6,222 nt of DNA from Acholeplasmataceae bacterium UBA5617 (GTDB lineage: Bacteria > Bacillota_I > Bacilli_A > Acholeplasmatales > Acholeplasmataceae), in assembly GCA_002424575.1 (NCBI GenBank), contig DIKN01000065.1, positions 1 to 6,222 of the forward strand. Direction: 5' to 3'. Shown piece after piece: positions 1 to 5,940 of this stretch. The notes below the pieces were generated by a model, which saw nothing but the letters and a program-made list of their open reading frames with translations, was not told where the DNA came from and did no database searches. Every line of letters begins with the position of its first letter. Within the stretch, counting starts at the first letter, position 1. The position numbers and the translations under genes were made by a program.

Positions 1-1048
1 CACCATCAAAAATGCCTTCACCTGGTTCATCAACAGGGTCGTATTCATCAAGATCGGTTGGGAACTTAGGTGTATCAACACCGAAGTCGATCACAGTTGT
101 TAAGTCGATATCAATTTTTCCATCGACTGATTTAAACACGAGCATTTCAGCGATTTGTGTAATCTTTGTTCCTGTAATTGAAATGACATACGTAAATTCA
201 AGTTTATCAACCACTTCATTGATCTGTGATTCAGCTTCACTAACGATGTCATCAATTTCTTGTGGCGTTAACGTTTCACCCATCTGATTGGCATATGCAA
301 CAATCATATCTTCAATCGAATTGAGTGCAATCGTTTTGGTAATCGTGAAAACAATCGAGTATGTGTTGCCATCTTTATACACTTTAAGATTGGGAACAGC
401 GTCCATGATTTCGTCGAAATCACCGCTTTGTAGCATATCGAGAATGTCCTGTGGAACCATGTTATCGATCTGATTGGGATCAACTTGGCCCATCGCTTCA
501 TCCCACATTTCTTGTGTGACTTGTTGGTTTAATTTTTGCTTAAAGACTGCTTCTTCTGGATCAGCACCATCTTCTGCAAATGTTCCATCGACATTCATGT
601 ACAGATAGCCGTTTTTGAAGTATAAACCCATCGTACCCTTAATAGCTTGAGATGAATCTTCTTCATACCATTCGGATTCATAAAAACTGGATGTAAAGAA
701 ATCAACGGTTCCTTCAGCGTGTAATAAAACATCACCAATGGTTTCGCTGATTAAACCAAAGATCACAGCATCAATCGTAATTTTGGTTTCATCACGTGAA
801 GTGCTGTATGTATCTTCAGGATCACTTTCGTCAATCACGAAAATATGACCTTTTGTAGAGATGCGTACAGATTCAGAATCAACTGATGCATAATCAATGT
901 TTTCAAACAATGTAACCATTTCTTCCGCCGATAATTCAACCACATCATTTTCATCGAATGTGGGAAAATCGATGTTTGTGTTACCCCCGCAAGCAACCAG
1001 TGCGAAAACTAAAAATAACGCGATGAGAAGTGTATAAAACTTTCTCAT
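1..1048 (-). CDS. Predicted surface lipoprotein, partial (C-terminus beyond the left edge)
   Basis: Reading the minus strand from ATG at 1048 gives 349 codons with no stop before the left edge. The first 20 residues form a lipoprotein signal: MRKF, a hydrophobic stretch of about residues 5-17, then the lipobox LVAC with Cys20, followed by GG and an acidic linker. The protein should be lipidated at Cys20 and anchored on the outer face of the membrane. The mature part is acidic and looks rich in beta strands alternating with polar loops (for example GYLYMNVDG near 147-155, and strands near 229-240, 283-310 and 310-335), with a helical, glutamine- and acid-rich stretch around 165-210. This pattern recalls LolA/LppX-type lipid-binding lipoproteins, but I see no diagnostic motif and assign no function. 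The last visible residues are acidic and Gly/Pro-rich (DEPGEGIFDG), so the true end may be close. The start is fixed by a strong ribosome site, AGAGGTGATT, just upstream. The gene is divergent from the ABC transporter. Confidence 0.85.
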   Translation of the reverse strand, partial: MRKFYTLLIALFLVFALVACGGNTNIDFPTFDENDVVELSAEEMVTLFENIDYASVDSESVRISTKGHIFVIDESDPEDTYSTSRDETKITIDAVIFGLISETIGDVLLHAEGTVDFFTSSFYESEWYEEDSSQAIKGTMGLYFKNGYLYMNVDGTFAEDGADPEEAVFKQKLNQQVTQEMWDEAMGQVDPNQIDNMVPQDILDMLQSGDFDEIMDAVPNLKVYKDGNTYSIVFTITKTIALNSIEDMIVAYANQMGETLTPQEIDDIVSEAESQINEVVDKLEFTYVISITGTKITQIAEMLVFKSVDGKIDIDLTTVIDFGVDTPKFPTDLDEYDPVDEPGEGIFDG

Positions 1049-1074
1049 TTTCAATCACCTCTTCCTTTAAGCCC

Positions 1075-1103
1075 ATTATAGTCCTAGGTATACAAAATGT
1101 AAA
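1075..1103 (-). promoter_or_regulatory. Promoter of the lipoprotein gene
   Basis: On the minus strand, -35 TTTACA (1103-1098) and a perfect -10 TATAAT (1080-1075) are separated by exactly 17 bp, a near-consensus housekeeping-sigma promoter. Transcription should start near 1068, giving a leader of about 20 nt that contains little more than the ribosome binding site. The -35 box lies inside the operator-like sequence at 1097-1112, so a protein bound there would be expected to block this promoter. Confidence 0.8.
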
Positions 1104-1112
1104 CGGTTTGAC
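1097..1112 (+). promoter_or_regulatory. Candidate LacI/CcpA-type operator (cre-like) in the divergent promoter region
   Basis: ATGTAAACGGTTTGAC compares well with the cre consensus WTGNAANCGNWNNCAW. The TG, AA, central CG and W positions match, with mismatches at the conserved C near the right end (G here) and at the last base. The half-sites TGTAAAC and TCAAACC face each other across a central CG, as in LacI-family operators. It covers the -35 of the lipoprotein promoter and is centred about 50 bp upstream of the expected ABC transcript start. A related sequence lies upstream of fba. Binding by any regulator is inferred; no regulator gene is in the window. Confidence 0.4.
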
Positions 1113-1118
1113 CTTCGA

Positions 1119-1148
1119 TAGAAACAATTGTTGTTTTTCATATATAAT
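1119..1148 (+). promoter_or_regulatory. Promoter of the ABC transporter/SDR unit
   Basis: There is a perfect -10 TATAAT at 1143-1148. The best -35 match is TAGAAA at 1119-1124 (4 of 6 to TTGACA, 18 bp spacing), so the -35 is weak and an activator could matter. Expected start is near 1155, leaving about 19 nt of leader before the ATG at 1174. The spacer contains a perfect 10-bp palindrome AACAATTGTT (1123-1132), which may or may not be an operator. Confidence 0.6.
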
Positions 1149-1173
1149 AGAACTAAGTCAGGGGAAAACATCG

Positions 1174-3429
1174 ATGATTGAGCTGTTACACCTTCATAAA
1201 CACTATCCCATGGATGGTCATACCGTACATGCATTAAATGACCTTACGCTTTCGCTTCCAAAGAAGGGGTTTGTTTTTATTGTAGGTCCATCAGGATGTG
1301 GGAAAACAACGCTTCTCAACGTGATTGGAGGTCTCGATCATCCCACTTCAGGTCAAGTGATTGTTGATGGTGTTGATACGAAAAATTATGATGACAAGAT
1401 GTGGAATGTCTATCGTAATCGTCGTGTAGGTTTTGTTTTTCAAAGTTTTTATTTGATCCCCCATTTAACGATTTTAGAGAATGTGATGCTACCCATGCAG
1501 CTTGCAGGAATCCCCGACGATGTTCAACACGAAAAAGCTTTTGAACTTTTGATGAAACTTGGACTAAGCGAATTTTTACTGCATAAACCCAACCAGTTAT
1601 CAGGTGGACAACAGCAGCGTGCAGCGATTGCCCGTGCGCTTATCATGGAACCCGATATGATTTTAGCGGACGAACCTACAGGTTCACTCGACCATCAATC
1701 CACTGATGACATCATGCATCTTCTCAAAGAGATCAGTCAGGAAAGACTTGTCTTGATGGTGACGCATCATCAAAAATTAGCTGAAATTTATCACGATCGA
1801 TTGGTGACAATCGAGGATGGTTATGTCGCATCCGACACCAAACGATCGGTCGATCAAGCTGAAGTTATAAAGCGCTTGGATGGCAAAAAAGATGTCACGA
1901 GAATGTCGTGGTGGACATCGCTTCAATTGTCATATCGTAATCTTTTTAAACGTTATTATCGCACATTATTGATGGTATTAGCCTCCAGTTTAGGGATCAT
2001 GGGAATCACCCTTGTTTTAGGGGTAGCTTCCGGTTTTGATCGCTATTTGGAGTTAAGAAAAACTGAGACATTAAATGCTTTCCCAATTCGCGTGGAAAAG
2101 ATGAGTGTTGTTATTCCGTTCTTCGATGAGAAATATCAACCGAATCTCCCCGTATTTTCCGATGTAGGTGTTGCCTATCCTAGAAATATTCAGTATGAAT
2201 TTCAAACGGTCAATACACTCACAGAAGATTACTATGAACATGTTTTAGGTATGGATTCATCCACATACAATCATATTCATTATGATTTTGACATTCAACA
2301 GCAGTTCGCCGTTATCAACAACGGGACTATCTATGATCCTCTTTCGGTCATTCAAGAACTTGACGTCAACAAAGCCTATATTGAAACAAATTTTGATTTG
2401 TTACATGGTCGACTTCCTGAAGATGAAAACATGGAAGCGATAGTGATTGTGGACCGGTATAACAGACTTGCAAAGGATGTCGCGCAATCGATTGGCTTTA
2501 GTGGTGATGTCCCGATCAATTTCGCAGAACTTACACAACTGTCGCTTCTTTGGATTCCTAATGACATCATCTACGCCTACAATGGAACACACTATTCAAA
2601 AAGAGTTTTAAATACTGTGATCAATGAAGATGGGGTCTTGCAGATATCCATTGTTGGAGTTTTTAGAATTAAAGAGAAGTTTAATCTCGATTATTTGAGA
2701 ACCGGTGTTTATTACATGGAACATCTGGGCACAATGATGCGTGAAGATGCCCAAAATTCAAGTGTCGTCAATGCACAAAAGATGTCACAGTCCTCTGTGC
2801 TTGATGGTTCTTTGTTGTCTACCTTGCAGCACGAAAATATTCTAAGAGATTTAGGCTATGCAACCTATCCAACATCCTATACGATTTATTCAGCTAGTTT
2901 TGAGCAAAAAGATACCATCATGCGCTACTTGAGGAGCTACAATGATACGGTATCGATCAACGATGCTGTTGAACCACTTGATATTGCGGGTATTGGATTA
3001 TCAACCATGCGGATTGCCATTGATTCGACAACCGTGATATTATTAGTCTTCTCATTTTTATCTTTAGTTATTTCCAATTTAATGATCGGTATTATGACTT
3101 ATACTTCTGTCATTGAAAGAACGAAAGAAATCGGAATCTTGCGCGCCATTGGTGCAAGACAAGAGGATGTAGGACGCATTTTTTATGCAGAAACTTGTAT
3201 TGTGGGATTCTTCTCGGGTTTAATTGGTGTTCTTTTAGGCTATGTGTTTATGCCCTTAATCAATATCATCTTAGCTGGACTAACGACAATTCCTAATGTT
3301 TCTTACCTTCATCCGCTATTTGGTATAAGTCTTATCGTTTTATCAACCTTGTTTACCAGCCTAGCCGGTATTATTCCTGCACGCATCGCATCGAATAAAG
3401 ACCCCATGCTATGCTTGAGAAATGAGTAA
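1174..3429 (+). CDS. Fused ABC transporter ATPase/FtsX-type permease (MacB-like)
   Basis: This 751-residue half-transporter joins an N-terminal ATPase to an FtsX-fold permease, as in MacB, and is expected to act as a homodimer in the membrane. ATPase (about 1-225): Walker A GPSGCGKT at 38-45, Q-loop Gln90, signature LSGGQ at 142-146, Walker B ILADE at 163-167 with Glu167, D-loop SLD at 171-173 and switch His198. The permease has one helix near 264-286, an extracellular region of about 330 residues (290-615), then three helices near 619-642, 674-698 and 716-734. The cytoplasmic segment ERTKEIGILRAIGA (648-661) is the typical FtsX/MacB coupling motif. The family uses ATP for mechanical work or for exporting peptides, antibiotics or lipoproteins; the substrate cannot be read here. 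An in-frame ATG at 1030 exists, but 1174 is the start: it follows AGGGG by 9 nt and a TATAAT, and the ATPase fold begins directly at MIELLHLHKHYP. No MacA or TolC partner is present. The SDR gene overlaps its end. Confidence 0.93.
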   Translation: MIELLHLHKHYPMDGHTVHALNDLTLSLPKKGFVFIVGPSGCGKTTLLNVIGGLDHPTSGQVIVDGVDTKNYDDKMWNVYRNRRVGFVFQSFYLIPHLTILENVMLPMQLAGIPDDVQHEKAFELLMKLGLSEFLLHKPNQLSGGQQQRAAIARALIMEPDMILADEPTGSLDHQSTDDIMHLLKEISQERLVLMVTHHQKLAEIYHDRLVTIEDGYVASDTKRSVDQAEVIKRLDGKKDVTRMSWWTSLQLSYRNLFKRYYRTLLMVLASSLGIMGITLVLGVASGFDRYLELRKTETLNAFPIRVEKMSVVIPFFDEKYQPNLPVFSDVGVAYPRNIQYEFQTVNTLTEDYYEHVLGMDSSTYNHIHYDFDIQQQFAVINNGTIYDPLSVIQELDVNKAYIETNFDLLHGRLPEDENMEAIVIVDRYNRLAKDVAQSIGFSGDVPINFAELTQLSLLWIPNDIIYAYNGTHYSKRVLNTVINEDGVLQISIVGVFRIKEKFNLDYLRTGVYYMEHLGTMMREDAQNSSVVNAQKMSQSSVLDGSLLSTLQHENILRDLGYATYPTSYTIYSASFEQKDTIMRYLRSYNDTVSINDAVEPLDIAGIGLSTMRIAIDSTTVILLVFSFLSLVISNLMIGIMTYTSVIERTKEIGILRAIGARQEDVGRIFYAETCIVGFFSGLIGVLLGYVFMPLINIILAGLTTIPNVSYLHPLFGISLIVLSTLFTSLAGIIPARIASNKDPMLCLRNE

Positions 3430-4372
3430 TCCCATGTTTATTATCACAGGAGCTACTGGTCATATTGGTAATAATGTGGTTCGATACTTATTAAAGCAGG
3501 GCGAACAGGTGAAGGTCTTAGTTCGAAAAATGGATGAGTCACTTCAAGGGCTTGATATCCAATATGCGATTCATCAAGAATTTGATGATCTCTTTTTGGA
3601 TCAAGAAATACATGAACAGGATGTCATCATACATTGTGCAGCGTATATTGATTTGATGAATAAGAAACCATTGACCACGTTTAGAACTAATGTGGGTTTA
3701 ACCAAACGACTTGTTGAAATAGCGTTAAGAAAGAAAAATCGATTCATTTATCTTTCAAGTGTTGATGTCATTCCTAAAAGTAAAAGAGGGCTCATCAAAG
3801 AACCCCTTCAAATTGACGAAAAAAAGGGTAAATCCTATTATAAAACCTCGAAAGCCATCGCAACTCATTTTGTTTTAAAATCGATTCAAGAGGGATTAAA
3901 TGGCATGGTATTGTATCCTGCGGCTGTTGTAGGCATACATGATTATAAACCAAGTGCCGCTGGACGTGAAATTTTGCATGCCGTGCGGCATCAATTTCTC
4001 TTTTCTTTGCACGGAGGTTACAATTTTATCGATGTCGAAGATGTCGCACGTGCAGTATATGTAGCAGCAACATCAACTGTGTGTGATCACATCATTTTGT
4101 CTGCACACGAGATTACCATTAAAGGGCTTTATATGACGCTTGAGCGGTTAACGAAAAAACCCAAATGGATTATCCCTTTGCCGATCATCATCGTCAGACT
4201 AGCTGTCTTATTTTCTACGAAATACTCACAGATGATGATCTCAACCATACAAGAAAATTATCACTATGATCAACAAAAAATGAGAGATGTTTTACATATC
4301 GTTCCTAAACCCCTTGATCAAACGTTGTATGAGACTATCCAATGGCTCAATCAACATTATCTTATGAAATAA
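3422..4372 (+). CDS. NAD(P)-dependent extended SDR (epimerase/dihydroflavonol-reductase-like)
   Basis: A 316-residue, probably cytosolic oxidoreductase of the extended short-chain dehydrogenase/reductase family. The Rossmann nucleotide-binding motif TGATGHIG is at 9-16. HCAAY (71-75) matches the family's conserved post-beta-4 element. Ser112/Ser113 in YLSS and the catalytic pair Tyr140-xxx-Lys144 (YKTSK) complete the usual Ser-Tyr-Lys set. Arg35 after the second strand (VLVR) would be compatible with NADP(H), but this is weak evidence. The C-terminal part (about 220-316) holds the variable substrate-binding region, with a hydrophobic helix near 250-263. Overall it resembles dihydroflavonol-4-reductase/3-beta-hydroxysteroid-dehydrogenase-like bacterial proteins whose substrates are mostly unknown, so none is assigned. 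The ATG overlaps the ABC stop by 8 bp (ATGAGTAA) and has only a poor ribosome site, so translation is probably coupled to the transporter. A second ATG at 3434 (Met5) would also preserve the fold. Confidence 0.88.
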   Translation: MSNPMFIITGATGHIGNNVVRYLLKQGEQVKVLVRKMDESLQGLDIQYAIHQEFDDLFLDQEIHEQDVIIHCAAYIDLMNKKPLTTFRTNVGLTKRLVEIALRKKNRFIYLSSVDVIPKSKRGLIKEPLQIDEKKGKSYYKTSKAIATHFVLKSIQEGLNGMVLYPAAVVGIHDYKPSAAGREILHAVRHQFLFSLHGGYNFIDVEDVARAVYVAATSTVCDHIILSAHEITIKGLYMTLERLTKKPKWIIPLPIIIVRLAVLFSTKYSQMMISTIQENYHYDQQKMRDVLHIVPKPLDQTLYETIQWLNQHYLMK

Positions 4373-4377
4373 TAAAA

Positions 4378-4406
4378 CCTCACCCAAGATGCTTTCAAGG
4401 GTGAGG
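4378..4406 (-). terminator. Intrinsic terminator between converging units, best for the minus strand
   Basis: A perfect 8-bp stem (CCTCACCC at 4378-4385 with GGGTGAGG at 4399-4406) encloses a 13-nt loop. Read on the minus strand the stem is followed directly by TTTTATTATT, a good U-tract, and it lies just after the stop of the minus-strand gene ending at 4414. On the plus strand it is followed by CTATTGCTT, a poor U-tract, so it ends the SDR transcript less efficiently, although it sits only 5 bp after that stop codon. Confidence 0.8.
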
Positions 4407-4413
4407 CTATTGC

Positions 4414-4965
4414 TTATAATATACCTAATTCATCTGCAATCTCAAGGAAGATATCATCAATCGGATAATACTCCACATTGAGTTTATTGAAAATTTCATA
4501 GCTCATGTTATCGAGTCGTTGGAACATTTCGTGTGGAACAATTTCCTTTTTTTCAAGTTTTTCTAATACGGCACGTTCAAACTCAACTAACCGGTCCATA
4601 TCTTTTTGTTCAAAATTTTCAACGCCCAATAATTCGTTTTGGAAATCAATCGCCGATAACAACAGATTGACATCTTTCGCGCGTTTTTCTAAATCTTGAA
4701 CATTGTTTTGATAGGCTTTCTTTAAGAGTTTAACAATTTCTTCAATCTGATCAAAGAGGTAATAAAACCCGGTTTCGAAGATATGATCTTCATCATCGGT
4801 ATAGGTATCATCATCAATCAATCGATCATAAAGATAGTCGGTCACATCGATGACATGTTTAAAACGAAGAATCAAATCGGAATTGCTTTCCACTAAATAC
4901 TTCAAGAGTTCATGATTTTCAATTTTCCAATTTGCGTACTCGTGATAAACTTTTTCATCACGCAT
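4414..4965 (-). CDS. Hypothetical acidic, helical protein downstream of fba
   Basis: I do not recognise this 183-residue protein. It has no signal peptide or membrane segment, so it should be cytosolic. It is strongly acidic, with a dense acidic run at residues 51-60 (DDDTYTDDED). Most of it looks alpha-helical with heptad-like spacing, notably about 65-110 (DQIEEIVKLLKKAY) and 125-150 (RLVEFERAVLEKLEKKE), so a helical bundle or coiled coil is likely. It ends in EIADELGIL. No catalytic motif stands out. ATG at 4965 is chosen as the start: AGGTGATC lies 6 nt upstream. The upstream in-frame GTG at 4974 is itself part of that ribosome site and is unlikely to be used. The gene follows fba by 14 bp without its own visible promoter, so it is probably on the fba transcript, and it ends at a terminator. 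Co-transcription with a glycolytic gene does not by itself show a glycolytic role. Confidence 0.8.
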   Translation of the reverse strand: MRDEKVYHEYANWKIENHELLKYLVESNSDLILRFKHVIDVTDYLYDRLIDDDTYTDDEDHIFETGFYYLFDQIEEIVKLLKKAYQNNVQDLEKRAKDVNLLLSAIDFQNELLGVENFEQKDMDRLVEFERAVLEKLEKKEIVPHEMFQRLDNMSYEIFNKLNVEYYPIDDIFLEIADELGIL

Positions 4966-4979
4966 GATGATCACCTACT

Positions 4980-5846
4980 TTATGCTTTATTGACAGAACC
5001 AAACATTTCTAACTTATCTTTAATGACTTTCTTCATCGCTTCATAGCCTGGTGCTAAAAGCTTTCTTGGGTCAAAACCTTTACCATCTAAATCTTTACCT
5101 GCTTCGATGTATTTGCGGGTTGCTTCTGCGAAGGCAAGTTGAAGTTCAGTATTCACGTTGATCTTCGATACACCCATGGAGATGGCTCTCTTGACTTGGT
5201 CTGCGGGAATACCTGTACCACCGTGAAGGACAAGGGGAACACCCTTCGTCACTTTTGAGACTTGTTCTAACACATCAAAACGAAGACCTGGCCAGTTTGC
5301 AGGATACTTACCATGAATATTACCAATACCTGCAGCAAACATGTCAACGCCGGTTGCTGAAATGATTTCGCATTCTTTGGGATCTGCGACTTCACCCATA
5401 CCGATGACACCATCTTCTTCACCACCGATAGCACCAACTTCAGCTTCAACAGAGACACCCTTTGCGTGGCATGCAGCAACGATTTCTTTGGTCTTAGCTA
5501 AGTTTTCTTCAAAAGGATAGTGTGATCCATCAAACATAATCGATGTAAAACCTGCTTCAAGAGCCTTGTATGCTCCTTCATAAGTACCATGATCCAAATG
5601 TACGGCAACAGGAACTGATACATTATAGAACTTATCGAGTTCTCTGACGATTGCCATGACGGTACGATAACCCCCCATGTATTTTGCTGCGCCTTCTGAG
5701 ACGCCTAAAATGACGGGTGATTTTAATTCTTCGACTGTGGTTAACACAGCTTTTGTCCATTCAAGATTATTGATGTTAATTTGAGCAACCCCATAACCTT
5801 CTTTGCGGGCTTTCAATAACATGTCTTTTGCTGATACAACGGCCAT
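4980..5846 (-). CDS. fba: Fructose-bisphosphate aldolase, class II
   Basis: A 288-residue zinc-dependent aldolase that cleaves fructose-1,6-bisphosphate to dihydroxyacetone phosphate and glyceraldehyde-3-phosphate in glycolysis, and runs in reverse for gluconeogenesis. Length and sequence match the short class II form of Bacillus FbaA and Mollicutes. Visible active-site elements: HLDHG with catalytic Asp85 and zinc ligand His86; Glu136 in VEAEVG; zinc ligands His178 in GNIHGKY and His208 in LHGGTG; and phosphate-binding GGTG (209-212) and NVNT (230-233). The related tagatose-bisphosphate aldolases (GatY/KbaY) share these residues, but close similarity to FbaA (SPVILGVSEGA, HYPFEENLA) and the pyrG neighbour favour Fba. 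The ATG at 5846 follows AAGGAGG by 9 nt. The reading frame stays open further upstream, to 6044, but that would run through the promoter and into pyrG on the same strand. It has its own promoter with a cre-like site upstream, and the hypothetical gene follows at 14 bp. Confidence 0.96.
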   Translation of the reverse strand: MAVVSAKDMLLKARKEGYGVAQININNLEWTKAVLTTVEELKSPVILGVSEGAAKYMGGYRTVMAIVRELDKFYNVSVPVAVHLDHGTYEGAYKALEAGFTSIMFDGSHYPFEENLAKTKEIVAACHAKGVSVEAEVGAIGGEEDGVIGMGEVADPKECEIISATGVDMFAAGIGNIHGKYPANWPGLRFDVLEQVSKVTKGVPLVLHGGTGIPADQVKRAISMGVSKINVNTELQLAFAEATRKYIEAGKDLDGKGFDPRKLLAPGYEAMKKVIKDKLEMFGSVNKA

Positions 5847-5880
5847 TTTTAATTTCCTCCTTGGAATTTTGTCACATTCT

Positions 5881-5909
5881 ATTATATTACAATACCCTTC
5901 ATTTAGCAA
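5881..5909 (-). promoter_or_regulatory. Promoter of fba
   Basis: On the minus strand, -35 TTGCTA (5909-5904, 4 of 6 to consensus) and a perfect -10 TATAAT (5886-5881) are 17 bp apart. Expected transcript start is near 5874, giving a leader of about 28 nt with the AAGGAGG site at 5862-5856. The -35 lies in the loop region of a long inverted repeat, and a cre-like sequence lies 12 bp upstream of it. Fba can therefore be expressed independently of pyrG. Confidence 0.75.
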
Positions 5910-5927
5910 TGAAATTGGGGATTGTAA
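5887..5927 (-). other. Long imperfect inverted repeat between pyrG and fba
   Basis: Outer arms TTACAAT (5887-5893) and ATTGTAA (5921-5927) are perfectly complementary. Inside them, after one mismatch, CCC (5895-5897) can pair with GGG (5917-5919), and TTCATT (5898-5903) with AATGAA (5908-5913) around the 4-nt loop 5904-5907; bases 5914-5916 bulge. This gives 16 pairs in 41 nt, in transcripts reading out of pyrG. No U-tract follows in that direction (TATAATAG instead), so it is not a standard intrinsic terminator. It could be a weak terminator, a 3'-end stabilising or processing hairpin, or DNA symmetry at the promoter. Confidence 0.55.
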
Positions 5928-5937
5928 CCGTATACAT
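5922..5937 (-). promoter_or_regulatory. Candidate cre (CcpA/LacI-family operator) upstream of fba
   Basis: ATGTATACGGTTACAA on the minus strand matches the cre consensus WTGNAANCGNWNNCAW at all fixed positions except one (T for the second A of AA). It begins 3 bp after the pyrG stop codon and lies 12 bp upstream of the fba -35, with its centre about 55 bp upstream of the inferred transcript start. Sites upstream of -35 are where CcpA activates genes such as Bacillus ackA and the Lactococcus las glycolytic operon, so activation during sugar growth is the natural hypothesis. No CcpA gene is visible here. Confidence 0.5.
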
Positions 5938-5940
5938 GTG

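Noticed and set aside
12..501. Open frames on the plus strand (12-287, 288-473) and one on the minus strand (304-501) at the left end
   Set aside because: They are out-of-frame shadows of the lipoprotein gene, with biased Ser/Ile/Thr composition and no ribosome sites or recognisable domains.
1108..1113. TTGACC as -35 of the ABC promoter
   Set aside because: It lies 29 bp from the TATAAT at 1143, too far for a sigma-70-type promoter, and no -10 sits at 16-18 bp from it.
1030..1173. A longer ABC transporter starting at an in-frame ATG at 1030 (48 extra residues)
   Set aside because: The extension would start inside the lipoprotein gene and cross both promoters. Its residues do not resemble an ABC N-terminus, and the ATG at 1174 has a proper AGGGG site and a TATAAT just upstream.
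1174..3429. A complete MacA-MacB-TolC efflux system
   Set aside because: Only the MacB-like component is present. No membrane-fusion protein or outer-membrane channel is in the window, and the genome appears monoderm.
4966..4974. GTG at 4974 as start of the hypothetical gene (3 extra residues)
   Set aside because: This GTG is part of the Shine-Dalgarno AGGTGATC serving the ATG at 4965, and has no ribosome site of its own at a suitable distance.
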